From: Bacteroides fragilis
GTDB taxonomy: Bacteria; Bacteroidota; Bacteroidia; Bacteroidales; Bacteroidaceae
Length of the DNA: 64,000 nt
Reading direction: 5' to 3'
Assembly (NCBI RefSeq): GCF_019583405.1
Contig: NZ_SZUU01000012.1
Coordinates: forward strand, 62,001-126,000
A program made the translations under genes and the position numbers. The notes below the pieces were generated by a model. It saw only the letters and a program-made list of their open reading frames with translations, had not been told where the DNA came from and did not search any database. Every line of letters begins with the position of its first letter. Positions within the stretch are counted from its first letter, which is position 1. This document shows positions 55,047 through 63,525 of the stretch, piece after piece.

Positions 55047-55310
55047 ATGAGTAAGAAGATTTTTGCGGCCCTGATAGTCGCTGTAGTTGCAACTTTTGCA
55101 GGCTACAATATATATCAGTCACAGAGAGCAGAAATGTCGATATCGGATTTGGCAATGGCTAATGTAGAAGCGTTGGCTAGAGATGAGGCTAACAGTAATG
55201 GCAATACGGGTCCAAGTGAATTGTACGATTGTCCATGGTTATTCACTGGTGACGGAACACATTGTAAATGTGAAAATATGGCTCCATGTACAGCGGTCCT
55301 TTGTGATTAA
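55047..55310 (+). CDS. NVEALA-family peptide 3 (class II)
   Basis: 87 aa. Class II has an almost invariant first ~45 residues: MSKKIFAALIVAVV, a hydrophobic segment, NIYQSQRAE, then SDLAMANVEALA. After that the sequence is unrelated between paralogs. This one has a tail with five Cys (YDC, HCKC, APC, LC). Constant leader plus variable Cys-rich tail is the pattern of secreted peptide precursors. Preceded by leader RNA 1, followed by a hairpin (55320-55345) and propeller 3. Confidence 0.85.
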   Translation: MSKKIFAALIVAVVATFAGYNIYQSQRAEMSISDLAMANVEALARDEANSNGNTGPSELYDCPWLFTGDGTHCKCENMAPCTAVLCD

Positions 55311-55319
55311 CATACATAT

Positions 55320-55345
55320 AGGCTGTAGCTAAGATGCTGCAGCCT
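55320..55345 (+). terminator. Hairpin after peptide 3 (attenuator-like)
   Basis: AGGCTGTAGC / GCTGCAGCCT with a 6-nt loop, no strong T-run, between peptide 3 and propeller 3. It could make peptide mRNA more abundant than the downstream gene. A similar hairpin follows peptide 4. Confidence 0.5.
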
Positions 55346-55369
55346 TATTATTAATTTTAGTAAGTTGAA

Positions 55370-56539
55370 ATGATTTGTATGTTTTATAGAATATTAGCAA
55401 TTTGTGCCTTTGCTATGACCTTATTGGGTTGTGGACATAAAGAAAAAGTAAGTGTGTTTGTGACGAATGATATGAAAGACTCCTGTTTGGTCAGTTCTCT
55501 TTCTAATACTCTTGATATGAATTCTTATGTAGATTCTCTTTCTTTTATTTCATTAGATGATTCAGATGCGAACTCATTTATAAAAGATATAAATAAGTGT
55601 ATAATAAAAAATGATCGTATCTATATTTTGGATTTTTTTGGAACAGAGTCTGTTAAAGTATTTGATTTGTCTGGAAAGTTTCTTTTTATGGTAGGAGCCA
55701 AGGGCGGAGGTCCTGGAGAGTTTTTTCGTACTTTCGATTTTGATGTCAATGATAATGGGATTTACCTTTTAGATGTCCGAAATAGAAAAATCATAGAATA
55801 TGCTTTAGATAATTCCTTTAGAGAAGAATATCGTTATGATGGTAAACTGTCTGGAATCAATAGCTTTTTCGTAACTAATCAATCTAATTTCGTACTTGGA
55901 ATGGATAAGGAAATATATGATGATGCCAAAGTTCTATTAGTAAATCAGGAATTTGAAATTATCCAACATATACTTCCTTTTAATGAGAAAGATACTCAAG
56001 GGCAATTGAAGATTGGGAGTTTTAGAAGATGTGGCGATAATATTGTTTTTTACTACCCTGTTTCTGATGATATTTATTTATTTGAAAAATCGGGTGAGTT
56101 GGGTAAAAAATATTCTATTTCTTTAAATGCTCAACCTATACCAGATGAGATTAGAAGTGACTATAATAAAGTAGTATCAGAAAGGAAATTAGGTGGGTTT
56201 AATTATTTTCATGAATCTGTTTATTATAATGGTAACTTATTTCTGGCTACTATGTTTTATGGTTCTTCCAAAGCGTTGTTTTGTTTGGATATTGTGAATC
56301 AAAAGTATATTATAAAGAGTTATGAAGGAATAATGGAATTATTTAAGAAGTTATCGATTCGTGATTTTAATTTTCCTGTGTATGCAGATAATAACCAGAT
56401 AGTGTGTGCCATGAATCAAATGATTTATGAGAAGATAGAAGAGAAAGAGATGATAGACCCTGCATATATAGAAATGTTAAAAGAAGGTGGGACTTTATTA
56501 CTTGTTTATCATTTAAGAAATGATAAAACTCATGAATGA
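55370..56539 (+). CDS. 6-bladed propeller lipoprotein 3
   Basis: 389 aa. Lipobox LLGC (C21). Blade motif GAKGGGPGEFF near residue 115. PF17170-like. An alternative start is MFYRILA three codons in. Downstream of peptide 3 and overlapping the DUF1573 gene by 8 nt, so the three are probably one transcript. Confidence 0.78.
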   Translation: MICMFYRILAICAFAMTLLGCGHKEKVSVFVTNDMKDSCLVSSLSNTLDMNSYVDSLSFISLDDSDANSFIKDINKCIIKNDRIYILDFFGTESVKVFDLSGKFLFMVGAKGGGPGEFFRTFDFDVNDNGIYLLDVRNRKIIEYALDNSFREEYRYDGKLSGINSFFVTNQSNFVLGMDKEIYDDAKVLLVNQEFEIIQHILPFNEKDTQGQLKIGSFRRCGDNIVFYYPVSDDIYLFEKSGELGKKYSISLNAQPIPDEIRSDYNKVVSERKLGGFNYFHESVYYNGNLFLATMFYGSSKALFCLDIVNQKYIIKSYEGIMELFKKLSIRDFNFPVYADNNQIVCAMNQMIYEKIEEKEMIDPAYIEMLKEGGTLLLVYHLRNDKTHE

Positions 56540-57401
56540 CAAAATTTACATTCTAATATTAAGTTGTGTTCTATTTATTTCTTGTGGCAATAGTTCTTTA
56601 CCTTCAAAGAATCAACAAGAATTATCAGAAATAGTCAATGAATTGATGGGGAAACATATTGTATTTCCTAAGGTGATGTATAATGATAGGGCTATTGATT
56701 CATTGTTGAAGATGGATTATAAATTGGTCGTTTATACCGATTCTGTCGGATGTACAGAGTGTCATTTATCATTAGGAGAGTGGTCAGTGAAGATCCGAGA
56801 AATGAAAGTAATAAATAAAAATCTATCTTTTGTATTTATTGTAAATAACTCAAGTGAACTTGTTATTAGAAGTTTATTGAATAAGAATCGATTTGATTAT
56901 CCGGTGTTTATTGATCACAATAATTCTTTTTATAAGTTGAATTCTTTAAAAAAAGATCATCGATTTCAAGTCTTTTTATTGGATAGAGAAAATAATATAT
57001 TGCTTATAGGGGATCCGATACGAAATGATGCAATATGGGAGTTATATAAGAAAACGTTGAATGATGAGGAGAGTGTTCCATTTAAGCGATATAGTAATAG
57101 AGAGATTGCTGTTAGTGCTACCACTATTAATTTGGGGGAGTTCTCTTCCGAGCAATCTCAATCTTGTATTTTTACTTTATATAATACGGGTGAAAATATG
57201 CTTGTCATTAATGATGTGGTTACCTCTTGTGGGTGTACTTCAGTGGAGTATTCAAAAGAACCGGTTTCGCCAGGGAAGTCTTTGGATATCATTGTAACTT
57301 ATAAAGCGGATCATCCGGAGCACTTTAATAAAACTATTACGGTATACTGTAACTCTTCCGCGTCTCCATTGCGGTTAAAGATAATGGGGAATGCTAAATA
57401 G
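56532..57401 (+). CDS. Lipoprotein with CxxC thioredoxin-like domain and DUF1573
   Basis: 289 aa from ATG 56532 (an ATG 12 nt earlier is possible). Lipobox FISC (C18). A thioredoxin-like part with redox-type motif C74-T-E-C77 (VYTDSVGCTECHLS), and a C-terminal DUF1573 beta domain (about 195-289) with SCGCT (C233, C235). Such Bacteroidetes proteins sit in the envelope. Given the Cys-rich peptides next door, a disulfide-handling role is an attractive guess, not shown. A truncated relative is at 52727. Confidence 0.75.
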   Translation: MNDKIYILILSCVLFISCGNSSLPSKNQQELSEIVNELMGKHIVFPKVMYNDRAIDSLLKMDYKLVVYTDSVGCTECHLSLGEWSVKIREMKVINKNLSFVFIVNNSSELVIRSLLNKNRFDYPVFIDHNNSFYKLNSLKKDHRFQVFLLDRENNILLIGDPIRNDAIWELYKKTLNDEESVPFKRYSNREIAVSATTINLGEFSSEQSQSCIFTLYNTGENMLVINDVVTSCGCTSVEYSKEPVSPGKSLDIIVTYKADHPEHFNKTITVYCNSSASPLRLKIMGNAK

Positions 57402-57636
57402 TTTGAAATGAAGAGTTAATTGAATATATTTGTTGAACTTTAAATAGGATTGCTGGCAATAACTTATAGGTCCTTTATAATTATTAAATGTAAAATGTAT
57501 CTGCTGGACGTGGATTGTAGTATAGAACTCGTTGATTTGGAGGGTTGTGGAAGCATCTGGCTGATTAGATAGTAGGTTAGGAAAGTAGAAAAATATTTGC
57601 CTGATTGAAGTGGGATAGTGACTTTATAGAATAAAT

Positions 57637-58688
57637 ATGAATCATATGAGATTTAATTTAGTCGTTTTATTTGTAATTTTACTTTTTTTCTCTTCTTGTG
57701 GCAGGGAAGAAAAAACTGTGTATGATTTTCCTTTAGAACAATCGCTTAAGAGTGATAGGGAAGTTAGTTTAAACAAGGAACTATTAGCTCCCTATCTGAT
57801 GTGTTCTTATGATTCCACTCTGTGTCTAATAGATTGGACTGCCAATCCGATGGTGCATGTTTATAACATGAATACAGGGAAAGAGATGGTTGCTTTTGGG
57901 AATAAAGGCATGGGGCCGGATGATTTTCTATCTATATCCCAAATGTATGTAGATATGGATAAGCGTTCTTTGGTACTGTATGATCAGTCTTTGCAAACTA
58001 TAAGTTTTTTTCAAATGGACAGTTTAGCTCAAGGAAGTCTCTCAAAGATAGATTTTATTTCAGCTCCTAAGTTAGGAATGAATAGGGTATATGCATATTC
58101 GGATTCCATATTTTACGGGAGTGGGACTTTTGAAAGTGGCCTGATAGCGAAATGCAATCAGAAAGAGATTTTAAATCAATATCTCCCTTTTCCACAAACA
58201 GAGCAAGCGGTAAACGGGATGTAAACTATTTGTTGTTCCAGGGGGATCTTATTATGAAGCCGGATAAAAAACGTTTTGCTTACTTGTCGTATGAGTGCGA
58301 TTTATTATCTATTCAGAAAGTGGTAAATGACACGTGCCTGGAAAGTGTAGTACATTTGAATACGTATACGCCGGTATTTGAGAATCAATCTACTAACGAA
58401 GTGTCTTCTGTTGATGTCTCTGCCGATTCTCCTAAAGGATTTCTTCGTGGGGTAGCCACTGAAAACTATATTTATGCACTTTACAGTGGGCAAATTGGGA
58501 AAAATAAGGCAATAGCAAATGAAGTTTATGTATTTGATTGGGAAGGACGTGCTGTAAAGAAAGTGATATTAGATAGATGGGGTGTATGCATCTCGGTGGA
58601 TAGTAATGATGAACGACTCTGCCTGATGACAAAGGAAACGGATGGTGGAGAAGAGCGTTATCATTATTATTGTTATCGGTTAAACTGA
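57637..58688 (+). pseudogene. Frameshifted BF3164-type propeller lipoprotein 4
   Basis: The first part (57637-58210, lipobox FSSC, motif NKGMGPDDF) and the second part (from about 58200, NRASGKRDVNYLLFQGD...YHYYCYRLN) lie in different frames. A single-base deletion near 58190-58215 explains it; adding one base restores about 350 codons, the family size. Sequencing error, decay or slippage cannot be told apart. The last 43 codons are duplicated at 52846. Confidence 0.75.
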
Positions 58689-58767
58689 CTTTTTGGTTAG
58701 GGTGTTATGGGTTTGCTTGATATACTTTAAAAATGAAATATACGTTAGTTGTTTAAAAGTAACGAAG

Positions 58768-59811
58768 ATGAAACAAAAATATATCTTATTTCTTTCATTG
58801 TGTTTTGTATTTTTCTCATGTAGGAAGAACGATGTTGATTCGGTTTATTCATTTGACACAGCATGCGAAATTGTAGACTATAATCTTATTTGTTCAGATG
58901 AAGATGCTCCTTGGGGAGCTATAATGAATATGGAAATAGTAGACAGCATTTTGGTTCTTCAGCATGCAATGGATGAATATGCTTTTTCATTTATTAATGT
59001 AAATAATGGGGAGCTATTATCTCAATGGGGGCGTACAGGCGAAGGACCAGAAGAGTTTATAGATTTCGGGTCTGGTTTTGAAATTGTTGACTCGAGAATT
59101 GTTTTTCTGGAGCGAATGAAGAAAGCAAGGATTTCGGTATCAATATCCGATATCTTAAGCAAAAAAGAACATCCGGATATAATAAGGGAGACTTATCCTT
59201 ATAGTGTGGATTTCAGGGCTTTGGAGATTAATACTGTTGGCAATAAAAAGATAGTGACCGGCGGGTTTAAGGAAGGTTATTGGGGAGCTCTTGACTCACA
59301 GAATCATATTATACCTCATGTGGCAGAGCTTCCTTTTGATGCGGGTGAGGTGTCCGGTTTAGAGAAGGGTACCGTTTTCGGAGGTATATTGAAGGCAAGT
59401 AGCAAACAATCCAAATTTGTGCTTTCAATACGTGCTTCTGATGTTTTCGAAATTTATCGTGTTTCTGACGATGGAATAAATCGTGTCTATGTGAGTCCTT
59501 TTAAGCATATTCCGAAAACCTGGAAGAAGGGAGGCGGTTATGCAATTGATTATAACCAAAGTATTGGAGGAATAAAAAATATAGCAGTCTCGGATGACTT
59601 GATTTGTTTTTCACTCTTTTTACAAAATTACAATGAGGCTGCAAAAACAGACTTTGCGTCTAATGAGCTGTTCTGTTTTGATTGGGATGGGAATAAAGTG
59701 AAAAAATATGTGTTACCTTTTCCTATAGGTAATTTCTGTATTGATGAAACTCATATCTATGGAGTTCGGAACTTTGAAGATAAAATTATCATTTATCGTT
59801 TTAACATGTAA
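58768..59811 (+). CDS. BF3164-type propeller lipoprotein 5
   Basis: 347 aa from ATG 58768 (an in-frame TTG 75 nt earlier is rejected; the signal peptide starts at MKQKYILFL). Lipobox FFSC (C17). Motif GRTGEGPEEF and the last-blade opening FDWDGNKVKKYVLP. Downstream of the frameshifted propeller 4 by 79 nt. Confidence 0.8.
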   Translation: MKQKYILFLSLCFVFFSCRKNDVDSVYSFDTACEIVDYNLICSDEDAPWGAIMNMEIVDSILVLQHAMDEYAFSFINVNNGELLSQWGRTGEGPEEFIDFGSGFEIVDSRIVFLERMKKARISVSISDILSKKEHPDIIRETYPYSVDFRALEINTVGNKKIVTGGFKEGYWGALDSQNHIIPHVAELPFDAGEVSGLEKGTVFGGILKASSKQSKFVLSIRASDVFEIYRVSDDGINRVYVSPFKHIPKTWKKGGGYAIDYNQSIGGIKNIAVSDDLICFSLFLQNYNEAAKTDFASNELFCFDWDGNKVKKYVLPFPIGNFCIDETHIYGVRNFEDKIIIYRFNM

Positions 59812-59927
59812 TCTGAGTTTTGATGCGCAGTTAATGCAGATATAGCATCACTGGTGGGTGCTTTAGATTTAAAATGTTCTTTTGGAATGATTGATAATCG
59901 CATAGTTAGAGCCTTTTTTGAGTGTGA

Positions 59928-59975
59928 AATGGGCAGAATGTTTATAAACTGTTTTGTATATCTCTAAATTTGTAA
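59928..59975 (+). pseudogene. C-terminal remnant of a propeller gene
   Basis: Encodes NGQNVYKLFCISLNL and a stop, matching the end of propeller 1 and of the remnant at 53189. Directly followed by a copy of the regulator promoter block. Confidence 0.6.
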
Positions 59976-60030
59976 CTTAATTTTTTCGATATTTAAGCTT
60001 CTTATCAGGAAATAACCTTATTTTTGTCAG
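59976..60030 (+). promoter_or_regulatory. Orphan regulator promoter fused to leader RNA 2
   Basis: The block AGGAAATAACCTTATTTTTGT, homologous to the promoters of regulators 2 and 3, runs directly into the middle of the leader RNA at about 60030. The regulator gene and class I peptide that would lie between are missing. Confidence 0.6.
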
Positions 60031-60218
60031 TAGGTTCCAGAAAAGTCTTAGAATTGTCCACTTTCGGATAACCTTTAAAAAAGGAGATTGTCCGGCACGA
60101 AGATAGCTCATTGGAATGAGTAAATGTAGTATTCACTTTTTCTACGGAGGAGGTGGCTCCCCGAAAGAGAGACACGACAAATAAAAGAATTACTAACCTC
60201 GTAAAAAATATGTAAGTT
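60030..60218 (+). promoter_or_regulatory. Conserved leader RNA 2 (5' truncated) upstream of peptide 4
   Basis: Same sequence as leaders 1 and 3 from GAAAAGTCTTAGAAT onward, but the 5' arm of the first hairpin is absent. Contains the GGAGGAGGTGGCTCCCC segment and the ATGTAAGTTATG end. Confidence 0.6.
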
Positions 60219-60470
60219 ATGAGTAAGAAGATTTTTGCGGCCCTGATAGTCGCTGTAGTCGTAACTTTTGCAGGCTACAATATATATCAGTCACAGAGAG
60301 CAGAGGTGACAATGTCGGATTTGGCAATGGCAAATGTGGAGGTATTGGCAGATTCTCGCGAATCGTCGGCTGATTGTACGTTTGGGAATGTAAGTTATGA
60401 TCAGTATTCCAATACTTTGCATTGCAGCGGTAATGGTACACTTTGTTGTAAAAAGCCAGTAGCAGGATAG
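60219..60470 (+). CDS. NVEALA-family peptide 4 (class II)
   Basis: 83 aa. Constant class II N-terminus (MSKKIFAALIVAVVVTFAG...), then SDLAMANVEVLA (A to V change in the motif) and a distinct tail with four Cys (ADC, LHC, LCC). Its promoter is the orphan regulator promoter. Followed by a hairpin and propeller 6. Confidence 0.82.
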   Translation: MSKKIFAALIVAVVVTFAGYNIYQSQRAEVTMSDLAMANVEVLADSRESSADCTFGNVSYDQYSNTLHCSGNGTLCCKKPVAG

Positions 60471-60489
60471 GAGCTTTATTCTTTATTAT

Positions 60490-60523
60490 AGAGTTTGGAG
60501 GTTGTTTGTCAGCCTCCCACTCT
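60490..60523 (+). terminator. Hairpin after peptide 4 (attenuator-like)
   Basis: AGAGTTTGGAGG / CCTCCCACTCT with a short loop, T-rich after, between peptide 4 and propeller 6; parallel to the one after peptide 3. Confidence 0.5.
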
Positions 60524-60542
60524 TTATTAAGTCAATATTATT

Positions 60543-61694
60543 ATGGTGACAAAGTGGAAAATTACAGTTGGGCTACTACTTATATTATTTTGTGGTTGTA
60601 GCCAAGTGAAAGAATTGCATGAAAGCAGTACAATTATTTCTTTTAAAGAACATACTGATGTAAATGCGGATAGTATATTAGAGTTATCTTTCTTAAAGCT
60701 TCAAACAAAAGATTCATGTTTGGTAAAGAATGTTGGGCTTATTAAAGAATTAAATAATTATTTATTAATATTGGATTCTGCCAACTCTAATTTGTATGTT
60801 TTTAACAAATTGGGTGCTTTTGTAAATCAGATTGGACAGAAGGGAAGTGGCCCCGGTGAATATATATTGTTATCTTCGTTTTTTGTAGACAATAATAAGA
60901 ATTATATTATCGCAATTGATGTTGCCCAGGATAAAGTATTGTATTATAGTGCGACTGATTTTAGTTTTTTGTACGAAAGGAGATTGCCTTTTAGTACATC
61001 TTGCTGTCTACAGTTAGAGGATGGTAATTTGCTTTGGAATAGCAAAGAATACACAGACTCTAAATTATCCGACTTCCATTTTGTGGTTACGGATTCTTTG
61101 TTTCATGTGATAGATTATAAAATGAATAAAGAGTTTAAATCTGGTTATACAATAGGGCCTTCTCAAACAATCTATAAGGTTGGTGCCAATGCATTTGCGT
61201 ATACTCCATTCGATTTGACGATTTATAGAGTGGCTGCTTCAGAGGTCGTTCCGGCTTATTCTTTTTTATTTGAGGGTCTTACTGTCCCTCCTTTGGATTT
61301 CTTGAATAAAATTAGTAATAATGGAAGCTCTAATTACTTGTATGATTTGATTCAATCTGATTATATTTCTTATTATAGTGTAGAAGAAACTGAACGTGAT
61401 TTGTTTGTATGCTATATGAAAAATAAAGAAAAGTATATAGGATTGTATGATAAGAATACTAATAAGACGTATAATTATACAATTAAAACATTTCAGGATC
61501 AGTTAAAGGTGGGTGAACTCAATTATTTTAGTACAGGTTCTGTTGATGGTTATCATGTAGCTCCATTGGATGTGTTATCCTTAAAAGATCTGGTAAGAAA
61601 CGGATATGCGTGTGATGACAAGTTGTCTGAATTGCTGGCGATATCGAGTGAAGAGGATAATCCTATATTATTGTTTGTTCGGATCAGGAAGTAG
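60543..61694 (+). CDS. 6-bladed propeller lipoprotein 6
   Basis: 383 aa. Lipobox FCGC (C19). Blade motif GQKGSGPGEY near residue 97. PF17170-like. Follows peptide 4 by 72 nt with a hairpin between. Confidence 0.78.
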   Translation: MVTKWKITVGLLLILFCGCSQVKELHESSTIISFKEHTDVNADSILELSFLKLQTKDSCLVKNVGLIKELNNYLLILDSANSNLYVFNKLGAFVNQIGQKGSGPGEYILLSSFFVDNNKNYIIAIDVAQDKVLYYSATDFSFLYERRLPFSTSCCLQLEDGNLLWNSKEYTDSKLSDFHFVVTDSLFHVIDYKMNKEFKSGYTIGPSQTIYKVGANAFAYTPFDLTIYRVAASEVVPAYSFLFEGLTVPPLDFLNKISNNGSSNYLYDLIQSDYISYYSVEETERDLFVCYMKNKEKYIGLYDKNTNKTYNYTIKTFQDQLKVGELNYFSTGSVDGYHVAPLDVLSLKDLVRNGYACDDKLSELLAISSEEDNPILLFVRIRK

Positions 61695-61773
61695 ACAGCT
61701 GTATGAAAAGTGGTGTGATCTTTTTTGTTGATTTTACTTATTTAATTGTTTCTATATTTTAGCTTTTTGCTAG

Positions 61774-61805
61774 GAAATAATATTATTTTTGTCAGTAAAA
61801 TAAAT
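61774..61805 (+). promoter_or_regulatory. Promoter of regulator 3
   Basis: GGAAATAATATTATTTTTGT and following GTCAGTAAAATAAATCG match the regulator 2 promoter. The conserved ATG at 61810 opens a 12-codon upstream ORF here, not the regulator. Confidence 0.55.
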
Positions 61806-61809
61806 CGAA

Positions 61810-61848
61810 ATGGTAAGAACGGTTTTTTACTTAAATATATTGGTATGA
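61810..61848 (+). CDS. Short upstream ORF overlapping regulator 3
   Basis: 12 codons (MVRTVFYLNILV) ending TGA that overlaps the regulator 3 ATG (ATGA). In regulator 2 the corresponding ATG is the regulator start. Possible translational coupling; may simply be vestigial. Confidence 0.35.
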   Translation: MVRTVFYLNILV

Positions 61849-63194
61849 AGTATATTCGGTTATTGCTATGCATTGGGGGGATAGTGTTATTAGCATTTCT
61901 GGTTAGTTTGTATTTCTTTCAAAGAAACAGAAAGTTGATGCACATAAAGGTGGAAAGCCTGTTTACACAAGTATTGAAGGATGAACTGAAAAAGAAGGGG
62001 GAGGAATTGGATTTATTTTATTCTTTTTCAGGGATATCAAGTGACACAATACCTTTAACTGTTTCGGTTATGACCGAAACAGGATCCAGACAGTATAAAG
62101 TGGATGCCGGGAAGAGCCGGAAAAATCTTTCTCAGATTTCGAGAGAACGTTCATTACACTCCGTTATTTGCTCCGAGAAGCAGCTATCTCCCATGACTTT
62201 GAGTCAGACCTGGGCGGATAGCCTGCAAACACGACATATTCTGGCAAGAGTTGCGATGCAAATAGTAACTACAGATTTGGAAAATCGGACCTTATATAAA
62301 AAGAGCCAGACCGTCACTTTTCCTCCCGAATTGAAATTAGTTGCTTATTTGGGGGAAAGATGTGAAATAGAGGTTTCCGGTTTTTTATATTATACTTGGT
62401 GGTCGATTTGTAGATACCATTTCTTTCCATTCGGAATAATTGTTGGTATAGCTTTGTGTTTGATTGTTTTTTTGATCTATTTGTTTAGGGTGAAAAACCG
62501 TTTGTTTAAAACACAATCTGAGTGTTGGCTGTTAGCGGAGAAGCTAAAAAGAAGGGAAGAAAAATTAGTAGAGTTAGCGAGTATACGGGATCAATATGCG
62601 CACCAGGTTGAAGTGCAGCGATCTGACGCTCGGGAGAAGGACATGTTGTTGAAGGATCTGGAGCAAAAGTTGAAAGAGTGCGAAGATCAGATAGCCGATT
62701 TAAATAAGTCAAAAGAAAAATTAGTAGAGTTAGCGAGTATACGGGATCAATATGCGCACCAGATTGAAATGCAGCGATCTGATGCTCGGGAAAAGGACAT
62801 GCTGTTGAAGGATCTGGAGCAAAAGTCAAAGGTGTACGAAGGGCAAATAGCGGAATTAAACAAGGCAAAAGAACTGTTGGGAACAAAATCCTTGATCTAT
62901 AAATTGAGTCCTATACTGACCTTTGATGCATATAAAAAGATATTGGTGTGTAACGGGGAAATAATTCCACTTAATCTTCAGTCCTCTACTCTCTTGCTGG
63001 CTTTCTTAAACGCTACTGATTGTCAATTGACACGTGAAGAAATTGAGAAGTGTTTATCTGGAAGGAGCCGGGAGTGCCTCCGGACGGCTAAGCATCGTTT
63101 ATCTAAGGTACTTCAAATCGATCCTTCTATTTCTATTGTTCAGCACAACAGAGATCTTTTTCAGCTGCAACTGCCGGAAATTGAGGCCTTGTAA
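61845..63194 (+). CDS. Regulator 3: double-membrane-spanning winged-helix regulator
   Basis: 449 aa from ATG 61845; an in-frame TTG 99 nt earlier lies before the promoter and is rejected. TM1 (about 5-24), periplasmic domain with RKNLS, RSLHSVICSEKQ and GERCEIE, TM2 (about 196-214), long coiled coil (222-345) that includes a 52-residue tandem duplication, winged helix (about 360-445). The stop codon overlaps the first unit of operator O3. Confidence 0.8.
   Translation: MKYIRLLLCIGGIVLLAFLVSLYFFQRNRKLMHIKVESLFTQVLKDELKKKGEELDLFYSFSGISSDTIPLTVSVMTETGSRQYKVDAGKSRKNLSQISRERSLHSVICSEKQLSPMTLSQTWADSLQTRHILARVAMQIVTTDLENRTLYKKSQTVTFPPELKLVAYLGERCEIEVSGFLYYTWWSICRYHFFPFGIIVGIALCLIVFLIYLFRVKNRLFKTQSECWLLAEKLKRREEKLVELASIRDQYAHQVEVQRSDAREKDMLLKDLEQKLKECEDQIADLNKSKEKLVELASIRDQYAHQIEMQRSDAREKDMLLKDLEQKSKVYEGQIAELNKAKELLGTKSLIYKLSPILTFDAYKKILVCNGEIIPLNLQSSTLLLAFLNATDCQLTREEIEKCLSGRSRECLRTAKHRLSKVLQIDPSISIVQHNRDLFQLQLPEIEAL
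62559..62870 (+). repeat. Tandem 156-bp duplication inside regulator 3
   Basis: Two units (62559-62714, 62715-62870), in frame (52 codons), about 90% identical, encoding EKLVELASIRDQYAHQ...DLEQK twice in the coiled coil. Recent, since the repeats differ little. Confidence 0.85.
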
Positions 63195-63209
63195 CGCTTT
63201 GTAACGCGG
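63190..63209 (+). promoter_or_regulatory. Predicted operator O3 (TGTAAC direct repeat)
   Basis: TGTAACGCTT-TGTAACGCGG, beginning 49 bp upstream of TATGTTTG (63239-63246). Predicted site for regulator 3. Confidence 0.62.
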
Positions 63210-63238
63210 CAAATGATGATGATAAGAAAAATATAGCT

Positions 63239-63246
63239 TATGTTTG
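63239..63246 (+). promoter_or_regulatory. -7 element of NVEALA peptide 5
   Basis: TATGTTTG, 24 nt before the ATG at 63271. Confidence 0.6.
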
Positions 63247-63270
63247 TATACATTTTAAACGCATATAGAC

Positions 63271-63504
63271 ATGAAAAAAACTTTAAAAGTAGCTATTCTT
63301 CTTATTGCTATTATTTCTATGGGGCACTGGATGCCTGTGAAACAAGTTCGTGATTTAAATTCTTTATCACTTCAGAATGTAGAAGCTTTGGCTAACGGAG
63401 AAACTCCTATTTATACTTCTTGCATTGGTACAGGTTCTGTGGACTGCCCAATTCAACATGATAAAGTGAAGTATGTGAGCCAAGGATTTAGTTTGGATTA
63501 TTAA
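63271..63504 (+). CDS. NVEALA-family peptide 5 (class I)
   Basis: 77 aa. Hydrophobic N-terminus (about 5-18), SLQNVEALANGE, then the two-Cys tail C-IGTGSVDCPIQH, KVKYVSQ and GFSLDY. Same class as peptides 1 and 2, behind regulator 3 and its TGTAAC repeats. Confidence 0.85.
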   Translation: MKKTLKVAILLIAIISMGHWMPVKQVRDLNSLSLQNVEALANGETPIYTSCIGTGSVDCPIQHDKVKYVSQGFSLDY

Positions 63505-63525
63505 AAATATTAACTTGGTTAGGAA

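Noticed and set aside
61746..61844. Longer N-terminus for regulator 3 from a TTG start
   Set aside because: The promoter block conserved with regulator 2 lies inside it, and TM1 begins at MKYIRLLL like the paralogs.
62506..62886. A 126-codon minus-strand frame with internal repeats
   Set aside because: Shadow of the duplicated coiled coil of regulator 3.
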